A stretch of DNA of 64,000 nt from Sedimentitalea arenosa (GCF_016428585.1 NZ_JAELVR010000007.1:124001-188000), one strand, 5' to 3'. Counted from the stretch's first letter, positions 34,285 to 43,673 are shown. Made by a program: numbers and translations. Notes: generated from the sequence alone by a model not told the origin.

Positions 34285-34692
34285 TCAGTAGGGATCGCAG
34301 TCATATTCCGAATAGGGACCATTCGGCATCTCGTCCAGCAAACCGCCGATCTCGAGACAGCTGAAGGACACCGGCCCGCGCGGGATCGGCCGGTCCGGCG
34401 CCCGGCCCGAGCAGGACAGCACCGCCGTCGCCTGCGCCTGGTCGCCCTCGATCTTCAGCACCCGGCAGCCGCTGACCTGCGCCATCGCGAAGGCCGCCCG
34501 CGCCCGGATCGGCCCGAACCGCGGCGCGTATTGCGGGTTGACCCGAAGCGCCTCGGCCCGTTCCCCCGCCACCCGCACGTCAAAGGCGCTGCCGTCCACC
34601 GTCACCCGCGTCGGCGCGATGCCGGCGAATTCCGGTCCCGCCGTGTTGCAGGCCGACAGCAGGAACAACGACAGGAGCAGGACCCGGATCAT
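34285..34692 (-). CDS. Predicted lipoprotein
   Basis: The 135-residue protein starts with a type II signal peptide whose lipobox LLSAC places the acylated cysteine at residue 15. The mature part has three further cysteines (SGCRVLKI, LSCSGRAP, SFSCLEIGG) plus one near the C-terminus (YDCDP), possibly disulfide-bonded in the periplasm. No family recognised. It lies upstream of smc on the same strand, 136 bases away. Confidence 0.7.
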   Translation of the reverse strand: MIRVLLLSLFLLSACNTAGPEFAGIAPTRVTVDGSAFDVRVAGERAEALRVNPQYAPRFGPIRARAAFAMAQVSGCRVLKIEGDQAQATAVLSCSGRAPDRPIPRGPVSFSCLEIGGLLDEMPNGPYSEYDCDPY

Positions 34693-34758
34693 CCCGGCAG
34701 GGTGCCGCGATACCGGTTAACAAAGCCTTTCCCGACGGCTGTGCGACCCCGATACGGC

Positions 34759-34794
34759 TTGCCCGGCCCTCGGTCTGGTCATATCATTTGACCA
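34759..34794 (+). promoter_or_regulatory. Promoter of the GntR gene with operator around the -10
   Basis: -35 TTGCCC (34759-34764), 17-base spacer, -10 TATCAT (34782-34787). TGGTCA (34776-34781) and TGACCA (34789-34794) form a perfect inverted repeat with the -10 in its seven-base spacer. This fits autoregulation by the GntR protein and mirrors the glcD promoter. Confidence 0.6.
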
Positions 34795-34811
34795 ATCTCC
34801 AAGAGGCCGCG

Positions 34812-35582
34812 ATGCCGTTCCAGAAAGTCCAACCCGAAAAGCTCTCCAGTTCGGTCGTCCGGCAGATCGAGCTGCTGATCCTGCGGGGCATCCTGCGCCC
34901 GGGCGAGCGCCTTCCGGCCGAGCGTGAACTGGCCGAGCGGCTCGGCGTCTCCCGCCCCAGCCTGCGGGACGCGGTGGCCGAGTTGCAGGCCAAGGGTCTG
35001 CTGTCGACGCGGGCCGGTTCGGGGATCTACGTCGCCGAGGTGCTCGGCTCGGCGTTCTCGCCCGCCCTGATCGAGCTCTTCGCCAGCCATGACGAGGCGG
35101 TATTCGACTACCTGTCCTTCCGCCGCGACATCGAGGCGCTGGCGGCGGAGCGCGCCGCGCGGTTCGGTTCGGACAGCGATCTCGAGGTGATCCAGGCGAT
35201 CTTCGACAAGATGGTCGCGGCCCAGGCCCGCCGCGCGCCCGAGGACGAGGCCCGGCTCGACGCGCAATTCCACAGCGCCATCATCGAGGCGGGGCACAAT
35301 GTCGTCATGCTGCACATGATGCGCTCGATGTTCGACCTGCTGCGCCAGGGCGTGTTCTACAACCGCCAGGTGATGTTCCGCCAGAACACCACCCGCGCCG
35401 CGCTGCTCGATCAGCACCGCGCCATCAACACGGCGCTGCAGGCCCGCGACCCGGACGCGGCGCGCGCCGCCATCACCGCGCATCTCGACTATGTCGAGGC
35501 CGCGCTGCTCGATCAGAAGAAGGCCGAAGCCAACGAAGCCATCGCCCGCCTGCGCCTCGCGCACGAGACCGGCACCGGCTAG
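34812..35582 (+). CDS. FadR-subfamily GntR transcriptional regulator
   Basis: The 256-residue regulator has an N-terminal winged helix (RILRPGERLPAERELAERLG region, LGVSRPSLRDAVAELQAKGL) and a C-terminal all-helical FCD effector domain from about 90 with metal-site-type histidines (DAQFHSAIIEAGHN and ITAHLDYVE). FCD regulators sense small carboxylates such as lactate, glycolate or pyruvate. The start at 34812 follows AAGAGG; an in-frame TTG at 34788 lies inside the operator. The shared operator design suggests it controls glcDEF. Its stop overlaps the convergent gene in a CTAG. Confidence 0.9.
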   Translation: MPFQKVQPEKLSSSVVRQIELLILRGILRPGERLPAERELAERLGVSRPSLRDAVAELQAKGLLSTRAGSGIYVAEVLGSAFSPALIELFASHDEAVFDYLSFRRDIEALAAERAARFGSDSDLEVIQAIFDKMVAAQARRAPEDEARLDAQFHSAIIEAGHNVVMLHMMRSMFDLLRQGVFYNRQVMFRQNTTRAALLDQHRAINTALQARDPDAARAAITAHLDYVEAALLDQKKAEANEAIARLRLAHETGTG

Positions 35583-36988
35583 CGCCCCGCGGCCACCACA
35601 TCGCCGCCGCTGCCCAACGGTTTGAACCCGGCCGCCTCCAGCCGGCCGAACGCATCGAGGATGGTCTTGCCGCGGGCATAGAACTCCTCGGGCCGGAACC
35701 GCGCGATCAGCACCCGGCATCCCGCCAGCACCTCCGGCTCCGCGCCCAACAGCTCGAGCGCCTCGCCTCCGAAATCGCAGACCAGCGCATAGGGCCCATC
35801 GACGCCGATGCGCCCAAGCGCGTTCGCCAACCCCCCCCGGAAAGACGCTCCGGTGTCCTCAGCCGTCACCTCGACGCGGCCCTTGCCGCCCGCCAGCGCG
35901 TTCTCCCGGCACAGCGCGACATCGCCGGAGGCAACGACGGCCAGCGGCACCTCGGGCGCAAGCCCGAGGTTGATCAACCCGGACAGCACGCCCAGCTCCG
36001 CGCCCAGGTGCACCACCGGCAGATCGCGCGGCAGGTGCTCGCCGATCAGCGCCCGCTCCGCTGCCTTGTAGCTGCCCTTGCGCAACGCCCGGTAGGTCGC
36101 AAACGGCACCTCGGGCGGACAGCGGAAAGTCACGCCCTCCAGCGTCAGCCGGTGTCCGGACAGCCGCCCGCGCAGGGCCCGTTTCGCCCGATGCGCCCAG
36201 CCCACGTGATCCGGCCCCAGCTCCCGGTCGCGCGCCCGCCGGCGCAGCGTGCGCGCGTCCATCCCGCCAATGTGAACCGTGGCGCAGGTGGTCGCCACCG
36301 CCCGGGGCGTCAACGCCCGTCGATACTTCGCCTCGAACCGCGCGCAGGCATCCCAGAACGTCTGGTCGATCCGTCCCGCGCCCAGGTGCTCGACCCGGAA
36401 ATCAACCACATGCGCGCTGTGCCCGCGCAACCGCGCCTGGGTGACAAGGTCGGTGCCGTAGAAATGGAACCCCTGCAGATCGTGCGAGAACCCCAGCCGC
36501 GCATCCTGCCGCAGGATCAGCAGATCCTCGTCCAGCGACTCGACCGGCTCGGGCGGGCGACGCGTCGGGCCGGCGATCACCATCGCCTTCTCGTTGAGGT
36601 AGTAGAACCGTTCGCCGCCGCGCACGCCCGCATTGCCCAGCACCGCCCAATCCGGCGCGCTGGCATCCATCTCGGCAACGATGGCGCGCAGCCGGTCAGG
36701 GCCGTCCACCGCCAGCAGATCCTGGTGGCAGAGGATCACCAGCCGACCGCGCGCCGCGTTCGCCAGCCGGTTCAGCCCGGTATAGCCGTCGCCCTGGCTG
36801 CCCTCCCGGTTGTCCAGGTAGAGATACTCGGCGCAGCTGTCGTCGAACCCGACCCGCCGCATCGATCCGACCATGGCGCGGTACTGCTCGGCGTTCGTGA
36901 CCAGCGTGCAGAAGGAAAATTCCAGATCATGCACCGGGTCCTCATCCGGCCCCACTGCGCGTGCGATCCCGCTCAAATCGTCGCTCAT
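35579..36988 (-). CDS. Glycosyltransferase-like protein fused to an FkbM-type methyltransferase-like domain
   Basis: The 469-residue protein has two parts. The first (about 1-230) looks like a family 2-type glycosyltransferase: FSFCTLVTNAEQYRAMV, ARGRLVILCHQDLLAV and ERFYYLNEKAMVI. The second (about 290-469) resembles a Rossmann methyltransferase of the FkbM type with VVHLGAELGVLSGLINLG for the SAM loop and YALVCDFGGEALELLG. The SAM loop lacks the usual acidic residue, so methyl transfer is uncertain. It is translationally coupled (ATGA) to the upstream DUF5672 gene and may build a surface glycan. Confidence 0.65.
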   Translation of the reverse strand: MSDDLSGIARAVGPDEDPVHDLEFSFCTLVTNAEQYRAMVGSMRRVGFDDSCAEYLYLDNREGSQGDGYTGLNRLANAARGRLVILCHQDLLAVDGPDRLRAIVAEMDASAPDWAVLGNAGVRGGERFYYLNEKAMVIAGPTRRPPEPVESLDEDLLILRQDARLGFSHDLQGFHFYGTDLVTQARLRGHSAHVVDFRVEHLGAGRIDQTFWDACARFEAKYRRALTPRAVATTCATVHIGGMDARTLRRRARDRELGPDHVGWAHRAKRALRGRLSGHRLTLEGVTFRCPPEVPFATYRALRKGSYKAAERALIGEHLPRDLPVVHLGAELGVLSGLINLGLAPEVPLAVVASGDVALCRENALAGGKGRVEVTAEDTGASFRGGLANALGRIGVDGPYALVCDFGGEALELLGAEPEVLAGCRVLIARFRPEEFYARGKTILDAFGRLEAAGFKPLGSGGDVVAAGR

Positions 36989-37842
36989 GCCTTGGCCTCC
37001 CCGCCTGCATCCGCCGCGCAGGCCGCCAGCACCGGCGCCACCTCCGCCGGAGCGTGCGCGGCCCAGAACCCCGGATCATAGCGCTGGAAGGCGTGGCACC
37101 CAAAGGGCAGGTCGTCGGTCAGCGCGAACAGGTCCGCCGGGCAGGTCTCAAACGCAAAGCGCGCGGCGGTTTCAGGCGTCGGCACACGGAACCCGGGGAA
37201 CACCGCCGGAACGACTTCTGTCCAGAACACGTCCTCGTTCAACCCGGCCCGGCGGAGCACGATACGGCGGCGCGTGGCACCCGCCAAGACGGTATTCGCG
37301 GCCCGGATCAGCCCCAACCGCCCCGCCGCGCGCATCAGCCGGCTGCGCCGCACCGGGATCATCTCGCGCAGCACGTCCAGCGCAGCCGGGACATGGCGCA
37401 GCGACAGGCCACCATTCAGAGAGGAGAGGAACCGCAACGGCCGCTCGGGCGCGTGATAGCCGCGAAACATCGGTGCGCCGACGAACCCGTAGTCCGGCGT
37501 CAGCCACTCGGCGAGGGTGTCGCGCAGGATCAGCGCGTCATGCTGGCAGATCAGCACATGGCTGAACGCCGCGAACCGCTGGAAAAAGGCGGCGCCCGTC
37601 AGCAGGCGGTTATAGCCGTCGATTCCGCGGAAATCGTCATCCGCGAACAGCTCGACACCGATCTCGGCACCGGTCTCGCCGGCGAGTTGCACCGCCAGCG
37701 CGTCCAGCAGTCCGCGCTGCCCCGGCCCGCCGATCAGGGCCGCCGGATAGGCCGACAGCATCGTCAGGTTGTGGCGCAGCACGCCCATCTCGGCCTCGGT
37801 AAAGGGCCGGTAGACGGGGATCACGATGCAGCAGCTGGGCAT
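36985..37842 (-). CDS. DUF5672 family protein (glycosyltransferase-like)
   Basis: The 285-residue protein matches the DUF5672 pattern: an N-terminal VIPVYRPFTEAEMGVLRHNL, HVLICQHDALIL, YGFVGAPMFRGY, SSLNGGLSLR, NEDVFWTEV and the terminal PFGCHAFQRYDP. Proteins with this domain are predicted glycan-modifying enzymes. It overlaps the next gene by four bases, so the two probably work on the same glycan. It lies just beyond the F0 operon but has its own start. Confidence 0.75.
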   Translation of the reverse strand: MPSCCIVIPVYRPFTEAEMGVLRHNLTMLSAYPAALIGGPGQRGLLDALAVQLAGETGAEIGVELFADDDFRGIDGYNRLLTGAAFFQRFAAFSHVLICQHDALILRDTLAEWLTPDYGFVGAPMFRGYHAPERPLRFLSSLNGGLSLRHVPAALDVLREMIPVRRSRLMRAAGRLGLIRAANTVLAGATRRRIVLRRAGLNEDVFWTEVVPAVFPGFRVPTPETAARFAFETCPADLFALTDDLPFGCHAFQRYDPGFWAAHAPAEVAPVLAACAADAGGEAKA

Positions 37843-37917
37843 GGGAGTCGCGTCCCGGGTCTTGGCGCGCAGCCCGTCGGGCGGCCCGCAGGTGTCCGGC
37901 CCGCCCGGACAGCGCGA

Positions 37918-37945
37918 GGGGCCGGTCGCGTTCCGCGCCGGCCCC
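37918..37945 (-). terminator. Hairpin downstream of the F0 ATP synthase operon
   Basis: GGGGCCGG and CCGGCCCC enclose CGCG-TTC-CGCG, giving a 12-pair stem with one bulged base and a three-base loop. It lies 54 bases after the atpF stop. No T-run is present, so it may be an mRNA-stabilising or Rho-assisted end. Confidence 0.45.
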
Positions 37946-37998
37946 CGATTGTGTCACGTCCGCCCGCCCGATGCCGGGCCGGCGGGTTTCCGGCGCAC

Positions 37999-38571
37999 TC
38001 AGTGCAGCTTGGCGTCGACCTGCGCGATGGCGTCGTCGATCAGCCTGTTGCCCTCCGCGGCGGTCATCTGCTTGGCGATCACCTCCTTGGCGGCGGCGAC
38101 GGCGATCATGATGGCCTGGTCCCGCACATCCTTGATGGCGGCGGATTGCGCACTGTCCAGCTGGTCCTCGGCGGCGGCCAGACGGCGCGCGATCGAGGTC
38201 TTGAGGTCTTCGCGTGCCTTCTCGGCGGCCAACTTGGCATCTTCGCGTGCCGAGGCGACGATGCGGTCGGCCTGCTCCTGCACTTCCTTCTGCTTGCGCT
38301 CGTAGGAGGCCAGCAGCGTCTGCGCCTCTTCGCGCAGCGCGCGGGCCTCGTCCAATTCGGACTTGATGCCCTCGGCCCGCTTGTCGAGCATCCCGCCCAG
38401 CATGCCCGGCACCTTGTAATAGGCCAGGACACCCAGAAACAGGATGAAGGAGACCGTCACGACGAAGTCGGTGTTGGACAGCGAGAAGAACGGGCCGGAG
38501 GCGGCCAGCGCGGGGCTGGCCGTGGCGGCGACCGTCAGGGCGGAGGTGGTGAGGATACGCATGTGTCTCAT
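37999..38571 (-). CDS. atpF: F0F1 ATP synthase subunit B
   Basis: Subunit b forms one strand of the peripheral stalk. The 190-residue protein has an N-terminal membrane span ([20 protein letters not shown]), which follows a hydrophobic, signal-like leader (about residues 5-24), and a long charged helix to the end ([20 protein letters not shown]). It is the last F0 gene and overlaps the b' gene by four bases. Confidence 0.95.
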   Translation of the reverse strand: MRHMRILTTSALTVAATASPALAASGPFFSLSNTDFVVTVSFILFLGVLAYYKVPGMLGGMLDKRAEGIKSELDEARALREEAQTLLASYERKQKEVQEQADRIVASAREDAKLAAEKAREDLKTSIARRLAAAEDQLDSAQSAAIKDVRDQAIMIAVAAAKEVIAKQMTAAEGNRLIDDAIAQVDAKLH

Positions 38572-39140
38572 CCCTTCAGCCGGCTGTCGACGGCGGAACT
38601 CACCGCGTCGGATTCGGCCTTGCCGCCCATCGCCGCGACCAGTTCGGCAGCGGTGTCGGTGGCGACGATCTTGATGCTGTCCAGCGCGCTGGCGCGGATC
38701 TCGGCAATCGCCTTCTCCGACTCGGCGGCCTTGGCGGCGATCTCGGCATCGGCCTTCTGGATGGCGACATCCAGGTCGGCCTGCATGTCCGCCTTGGCCT
38801 TGGCGATGATCTCCTGCGCCTCGGCACGGGCATCGGTCAGGGCCTGGTTGTAGGCGGCCTCGGCCTCGACGGCGCGCGCCTTGAGATCCTCGGCGGCGGC
38901 GAGATCGTTGGTGATCGTGCCCTGGCGCTCGGCCAGGATCGCCGCGATGCGCGGCAGCGCCACGCGGGTTAGCACGAGGTAGATCACGACCAGCGTGACC
39001 ACGAGCCAGAAGATCTGGTTCGGAAAGCTCGAGAAATCGAGCTGCGGCATGCCCGGCGCGGCATCGGCAGCGGCGTGGGAGTCCACCCCGACCGCGTCGG
39101 CCAGACCGTCGCCGGATGCGTTATGCGTCTCAGTTGCCAT
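38568..39140 (-). CDS. atpG: F0F1 ATP synthase subunit B'
   Basis: The second stalk subunit typical of alphaproteobacteria and other photosynthetic-lineage bacteria. The 190-residue protein has a poorly conserved 35-residue start, a single membrane span ([20 protein letters not shown]) and a long coiled-coil helix. Paralogue of the adjacent b subunit. The gene is also named atpF2 or atpX in some genomes. Confidence 0.93.
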   Translation of the reverse strand: MATETHNASGDGLADAVGVDSHAAADAAPGMPQLDFSSFPNQIFWLVVTLVVIYLVLTRVALPRIAAILAERQGTITNDLAAAEDLKARAVEAEAAYNQALTDARAEAQEIIAKAKADMQADLDVAIQKADAEIAAKAAESEKAIAEIRASALDSIKIVATDTAAELVAAMGGKAESDAVSSAVDSRLKG

Positions 39141-39229
39141 GTCGTTCTCCCTGGGAACCTGCCGTTACATCGGGCAACGCATCACGAAGATGCGCCGCCC
39201 GAGCGTAAGGATGAAGTTTCCGAAGAGAC

Positions 39230-39466
39230 TTAGACGGCGAACATCAGCAGCAGGGCGACGAGGAACGCGAAGATCCCCAGCGCTTCCGCGAACGCGATGC
39301 CGATGAACAGCGTCGCGGTCTGACCGGCTGCGGCCGACGGGTTGCGCAGGGCGCCCGACAGGAAGTTGCCGGCCACGTGGCCCACACCGATCGCGGCTGC
39401 GCCGGAACCGATTGCGGCCAGGCCTGCGCCGATGAATTGACCCATTTGTGCGATATCGCCTTCCAT
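39230..39466 (-). CDS. atpE: F0F1 ATP synthase subunit C
   Basis: The 78-residue proteolipid has two membrane helices joined by a polar loop near RNPSAAAGQ. The ion-binding carboxylate is a glutamate in helix 2 ([16 protein letters not shown]), and the sequence [17 protein letters not shown] gives the glycine-rich packing of helix 1. It forms the proton-driven rotor ring. Confidence 0.97.
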   Translation of the reverse strand: MEGDIAQMGQFIGAGLAAIGSGAAAIGVGHVAGNFLSGALRNPSAAAGQTATLFIGIAFAEALGIFAFLVALLLMFAV

Positions 39467-39527
39467 GATCTTGTCTCCTTACGATGGAATTTGGGGATGG
39501 GGTGAAGAACCGGGACGTCGCCCGGCC

Positions 39528-40286
39528 CTAGTGATGCGGATGCAGTGCGTCCTTCAGATAGACGCAGGTGAGAATGGTGAACACGTAGGCCTGGATGAAC
39601 GACACCAGCACCTCGAGCCCGTAGATCGCCATGACGCCGATGATCGCGATGGGCGCGACGGCGGCGACCTGGGCGAACCCCGCGAACACCTTCAGAACGG
39701 CGTGTCCGGCCATCATGTTGCCGGCAAGACGAATGGAATGGCTGACCGGCCGCACGAAATACGAGATCAGCTCGATGATCGCCAGCACCGGCCGCAGCGC
39801 CAGCGGTGCGCTGGAGACCCAGAACAGGCTCAGGAACGAAGCACCGTTCTTCACGAAGCCGAGGATCGTCACCGCCAGGAACACGCCGAACCCCATGATC
39901 GCGGTCACCGCGATGTGGCTGGTGGTGGTGAAGGACATCGGGATCAGGCCCAGGAAGTTGGCCACGACGATGAACATGAACAGCGTCATGATGTAGGGGA
40001 AATACTTGATCCCCTCCTTGCCGGTCACGTCCTCGACCATCTTGTAGACGAAGCCATAGGCCAGCTCGGCCACCGATTGCCCGCGCGAGGGCACGATGGC
40101 GCGCTTGGAGGTGGACAGCACCAGCAGCAGGACGATCGCGACGATGGACAGCGCCATCCAGAGGGTCACGTTGGTCGGCGTGTACCAGGCGATCGGTCCG
40201 TCGCCGAACAGCGGCTTGACGATGAACTGGTCCATCGGGTGAAAAACCAGACCGCCTTGTTCCGCACCCTGCGCTTCGCTTGCCAC
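39528..40286 (-). CDS. atpB: F0F1 ATP synthase subunit A
   Basis: Subunit a contains the proton half-channels. The 252-residue membrane protein carries the essential arginine in [14 protein letters not shown], preceded by [10 protein letters not shown], and a late [17 protein letters not shown]-type helix (here [20 protein letters not shown]). It starts three bases after atpI. Confidence 0.97.
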   Translation of the reverse strand: MASEAQGAEQGGLVFHPMDQFIVKPLFGDGPIAWYTPTNVTLWMALSIVAIVLLLVLSTSKRAIVPSRGQSVAELAYGFVYKMVEDVTGKEGIKYFPYIMTLFMFIVVANFLGLIPMSFTTTSHIAVTAIMGFGVFLAVTILGFVKNGASFLSLFWVSSAPLALRPVLAIIELISYFVRPVSHSIRLAGNMMAGHAVLKVFAGFAQVAAVAPIAIIGVMAIYGLEVLVSFIQAYVFTILTCVYLKDALHPHH

Positions 40287-40289
40287 TTG

Positions 40290-40637
40290 TCAGGTCCTCT
40301 CGTCTGTCCTGTCGGCCTCTTCGGCCAGTTTCGTCTCTTGTATCTCTTGCGCGCTGCGCAGCATCGTCTTGATGCCGGCGGCCAGCCCCAGCAAGGTGAA
40401 CAGGACCAGGAAGATCGGTATCGTCCCGAACAGGCTGTCCAGCCCGTATCCCATTCCGAACCCGATCGCCAACCCGGCCACCAGTTCGATCACCATGCGC
40501 CAGGCCAGCTGTGCCTGAGAGTAGTGTTCGTCCTTGTGAGACGTCTCCGGTTCGGCCTTTCGGGCCGCCGCCAGCCGGGCCTCAAGCTGCGCCAGACGCC
40601 GCTTTTGGTCCTCGTCGGTCACCGGGTTGTCCCCCAT
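40290..40637 (-). CDS. atpI: ATP synthase protein I (AtpI)
   Basis: The 115-residue protein has two membrane helices (MVIELVAGLAIGFGMGYGLD and IPIFLVLFTLLGLAAGI) after a charged N-terminus. AtpI assists assembly of the c ring or ion supply and is the usual first gene of the alphaproteobacterial F0 operon. The 216 bases upstream to the divergent ArsR-type gene hold the operon promoter, which I could not place with confidence. Confidence 0.93.
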   Translation of the reverse strand: MGDNPVTDEDQKRRLAQLEARLAAARKAEPETSHKDEHYSQAQLAWRMVIELVAGLAIGFGMGYGLDSLFGTIPIFLVLFTLLGLAAGIKTMLRSAQEIQETKLAEEADRTDERT

Positions 40638-40853
40638 GCAGTTCAGGCATGGTGCTAAGGGGCGCAGGCGGCAGAGTCAATCGCCGTGAATACGCCGGTG
40701 CAGGCGGCTCAAGCCATTGTTTTATTGCATGTTTCCTACCTGTCAGACACGGCGGCACAATCGGTCGCAGGCGCCGGGCGGCGTGCAGGGGCCGGTTTGG
40801 CATATTCAACCATCCGGTTGACGATCCCGGGGCGCAGGCGCTAGGGCAACCGC

Positions 40854-41180
40854 ATGTCCGATCCGCTCGACGCCATATTCGCGGCCCTCGCCGACCCGAC
40901 CCGCCGGGCGATCCTGACCATGTTGCTCGAAGACGACATGGCCGTGACCGACGTGGCCGCGCCGTTCGACATGTCGCTGGCGGCGATCTCCAAGCACCTC
41001 GCCATCCTGACCCGCGCCGGTCTGATCGCGCAGGAAAAGCGCGGCCGCGTCAAATGGTGCAAGCTCGACCCCGACGCGATGCGGCTGGCCAGCATCTGGA
41101 TGCAGGGCTTCGGGCAGTTCGAACCGGTGAACCTCGACGCCTTCGAACGCTTCCTCGCCGCCGAACTCGACGGCGCCTAG
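40854..41180 (+). CDS. ArsR-family HTH transcriptional regulator
   Basis: A 108-residue single-domain winged helix with DAIFAALADPTRRAILTMLL and the recognition helix MSLAAISKHLAILTRAGLI. The lack of metal-binding cysteines places it among the non-metal ArsR regulators. Target unknown; no partner gene (such as a SRPBCC protein) follows on the same strand. Its stop shares a CTAG with the convergent EamA gene. Confidence 0.88.
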   Translation: MSDPLDAIFAALADPTRRAILTMLLEDDMAVTDVAAPFDMSLAAISKHLAILTRAGLIAQEKRGRVKWCKLDPDAMRLASIWMQGFGQFEPVNLDAFERFLAAELDGA

Positions 41181-42058
41181 CCGTCGTCGCGCAGCAGCAG
41201 CAGCAGCGCCAGCACCGTCATCGCGATCCCCACGAGGATCAGCAGCGGCGGCGCGCCGTTGCCCAGCGCGATCTCCCACAGGATCACCCAGCTGGGCGTC
41301 AGGTAGGTATAGGCCATCACCTTGGCCGAGGGCAGCCGCAGCGCTGCGATCCGCACCAGAAGGAAGGTGCCCGCGGTGGCGAAGACGGTGACATAGGCCA
41401 GCGTGATCCAGACGATCCCCGGCAGCGCCGCCCAATCCGTCGCACGGATCTCGGGCCAGGCCACCACCAGCAACAGCAGCGCGCCGGCGGACACCACGCC
41501 AAAGGTGAAGGCCGCCGCGGGCTCGCCCCGGCTGAGCTTGCGCATCAGCGCCGGGTACAGCGCATGGGCGATGCAACCCCAGAAAAAGATCCACTCGCCG
41601 CGCCCGATCTGGAAGGCGCGGAACGCCGCCCAGTCGGCGCGGAAGATCACCCAGAGCGCGCCCACCGCCCCGATCGTCAGCGCCAGCACCATCCGCGGCG
41701 TCGTCGTCTGGCGCAGCAGCAGCCAGCCGAACGCGCCCGCCATCACCGGTGTCAGGGTGAACACCGCCGCTGCGCTGACCGGCGGCGCGGTCTTCAGACC
41801 CTCGAACATGGTCACGAAATAGACCACGTAGAGACCGCCCAGCAGCAGGTAGCGCCACGGCGCCGCGAAGGTCGCGCGCGGCAATCCCGTGGTGGCCAGC
41901 GCCGCCACCGCCATCAGGACCGATGCCAGAACGAAGCGCAGCGCGGTAAAGGCGGTCGGCGCGATCTCGTTCGCCATCAGCCCGCCCAGCGCGAAGGACC
42001 CGGCGACCAGCGCCGAGAAGGTCAGCATCGACAGGTGACCGACAGTCTGCGGCGTCAC
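41177..42058 (-). CDS. EamA family (DMT) transporter
   Basis: The 293-residue protein has ten membrane helices in two EamA halves ([38 protein letters not shown]). The GTG at 42058 overlaps the stop of the upstream LysR gene (GTGA), so the regulator and transporter are co-translated. Substrate unknown. Confidence 0.87.
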   Translation of the reverse strand: MTPQTVGHLSMLTFSALVAGSFALGGLMANEIAPTAFTALRFVLASVLMAVAALATTGLPRATFAAPWRYLLLGGLYVVYFVTMFEGLKTAPPVSAAAVFTLTPVMAGAFGWLLLRQTTTPRMVLALTIGAVGALWVIFRADWAAFRAFQIGRGEWIFFWGCIAHALYPALMRKLSRGEPAAAFTFGVVSAGALLLLVVAWPEIRATDWAALPGIVWITLAYVTVFATAGTFLLVRIAALRLPSAKVMAYTYLTPSWVILWEIALGNGAPPLLILVGIAMTVLALLLLLRDDG

Positions 42059-42933
42059 AGGCTCCAGTCTCCGGCGCGGTCCTTCAGGAACCGCGTGAAG
42101 CTCTGCACCTTGGTCGTGCGGTGCAGGTCGACATGGGTGACCAGCCACAGGGACGAGGCCCACTCGGCGCGCGGCGCCATCACCTCGACAAGGTCGTCGT
42201 GCCGGCGCGCCCGGTGCTGCGGCAGGAACCCGATCCCCGCCCCCGACAGCACCGCCCGCTCCAGCGCCCGCCCGTCGCTGGCGCGGAAGGTGATCGCCGT
42301 CTCCGGCAGGTTGGCGCGCAGCCAGATGTTGAAGGGCGCCCGGTTGTCGCTGTCGTCATTGGCCACGAAACGGTGCCCGGCAAACGCCTCGATGCTGTCC
42401 GGCACGCCGTGCTCCGCGACGTAGTCCGCGCTGGCATAGAGCCCGGTCTGCAACTGCGCGAAAGGCTGCACCACGTTGTCCGGCTGTTCCGGCGCGGCGC
42501 CCGCGCGGATCGCCACATGCGCCTCGCCATATTCCAGCCGGAACAGCCGCTCCCCGGTCAGGTAGCGCACCACCAGGTCGGGATGCAGGCGCTGGAACGC
42601 GATCAGGATCGGCACCATCAGGTGCGAGAAGCCGTTCAGCGCGGTGACGACCAGCTCCCCCGCCACCGCGTCCCCCTGCCCCTTGAGTCGCCCGACCAGC
42701 TGGTTGAACTGGTCGTCCGTGGCCTGCGCCACCCGCAGAAGGTCGCTGCCCGCCTCGGTCGGCGTATAGCCACGCGCATGGCGCTGAAACAGCTTGATGC
42801 CCAGCCGGGACTCGATCGAATCGATATGGCGGATCACCGTCGCATGGTGCACGCCCAGAACCTCGGCCGCGCCGCTGACCGTGCCGATCCGGGCGACCTG
42901 GTAGGCGGTGCGCACCTCATCCCAATTGTCCAT
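42055..42933 (-). CDS. LysR family transcriptional regulator
   Basis: The 292-residue protein has the helix-turn-helix GTVSGAAEVLGVHHATVIRH and an effector domain with GELVVTALNGFSHLMVPILI. The start at 42933 is the first ATG giving a normal LysR N-terminus (MDNWDEVRTAYQVARI). It is divergent from azoR and co-translated with an EamA transporter; it likely regulates azoR. Confidence 0.9.
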   Translation of the reverse strand: MDNWDEVRTAYQVARIGTVSGAAEVLGVHHATVIRHIDSIESRLGIKLFQRHARGYTPTEAGSDLLRVAQATDDQFNQLVGRLKGQGDAVAGELVVTALNGFSHLMVPILIAFQRLHPDLVVRYLTGERLFRLEYGEAHVAIRAGAAPEQPDNVVQPFAQLQTGLYASADYVAEHGVPDSIEAFAGHRFVANDDSDNRAPFNIWLRANLPETAITFRASDGRALERAVLSGAGIGFLPQHRARRHDDLVEVMAPRAEWASSLWLVTHVDLHRTTKVQSFTRFLKDRAGDWSL

Positions 42934-42984
42934 CTGTCGGCCTCTTCTGTGCAAATTCCCACATACACGGTGAGTTTTCGCCGG

Positions 42985-43002
42985 TTGCGTTCGAATGCGC
43001 AA
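42985..43002. promoter_or_regulatory. Partly symmetrical element between LysR and azoR
   Basis: TTGCG, eight bases, CGCAA lie midway in the 125-base divergent region. The position and size suit a LysR site, but the arms are short. Confidence 0.3.
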
Positions 43003-43058
43003 GAACCATTTCTATCGGCACATCCGGCAACACAAGCACACACACAGGACATCCATCA

Positions 43059-43640
43059 ATGACACAGACCCTTCTGCACATCGACAGCTCCGCCCGCGGC
43101 ACCGGCTCGACCTCGCGCCAGCTCAGCGACCGCATCGTGACCCAGCTGGCGCCCGCGCAGGTCATCCGCCGCGACCTCGCCGACCCGCTGCCCCAGATCA
43201 CCGAGCCCTGGATCGGCGCCAACTTCACCCCCGCAGCCGACCGCGACGCCGCCCAGCGCGATCTGCTGGCCCTGTCGGACACGCTGGTCGACGAGCTGCG
43301 CGCCGCCGACACCATCGTGATCGGCACGCCGATCTACAACTTCACCATTCCCGCCAGCCTGAAGGCCTGGATCGACCTGGTCTGCCGCGTCGGGCTGACC
43401 TTCGAATACACGCCCGAAGGCCCGCGCGGGCTGCTGGCCGGCAAGCGGGTGATCCTCGCCGTCGCCTCGGGCGGCACCCAGGTCGGCTCCGAGATCGACT
43501 TCGCCACCGGCTACCTGCGCCATGTCCTCGGCTTCATCGGGCTGGACGAGGTGCAGATCATCGCCGCCGACCGGCTGGTGCAGGACATGGACGCGGCGCT
43601 CGTCGCGGCCAATGCCCAGATCGACGCCCTCGCGGCCTGA
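43059..43640 (+). CDS. azoR: FMN-dependent NADH-azoreductase
   Basis: The 193-residue flavodoxin-fold quinone/azo reductase has the FMN phosphate loop IDSSARGTGSTSRQLSD and the flavin-binding PIYNFTIPASLKAWIDLV, then TFEYTPEGPRGLL. AzoR proteins detoxify quinones by two-electron reduction. It is divergent from a LysR gene, a common arrangement for this inducible enzyme. Confidence 0.93.
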   Translation: MTQTLLHIDSSARGTGSTSRQLSDRIVTQLAPAQVIRRDLADPLPQITEPWIGANFTPAADRDAAQRDLLALSDTLVDELRAADTIVIGTPIYNFTIPASLKAWIDLVCRVGLTFEYTPEGPRGLLAGKRVILAVASGGTQVGSEIDFATGYLRHVLGFIGLDEVQIIAADRLVQDMDAALVAANAQIDALAA

Positions 43641-43650
43641 CCGCGCGCCC

Positions 43651-43673
43651 GGGACGGCCGCCACGGCCGTCCC
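43651..43673 (+). terminator. Hairpin after azoR
   Basis: GGGACGGCC, a five-base loop, GGCCGTCCC form a perfect nine-pair stem ten bases after the azoR stop. It is followed by CTCC rather than T. Confidence 0.45.

Noticed and set aside
40652-40680. TTGACT-N17-TAGCAC promoter of the atp operon
   Set aside because: The spacing fits but the transcript would start only about eight bases before the atpI ATG, and the -10 is weak.
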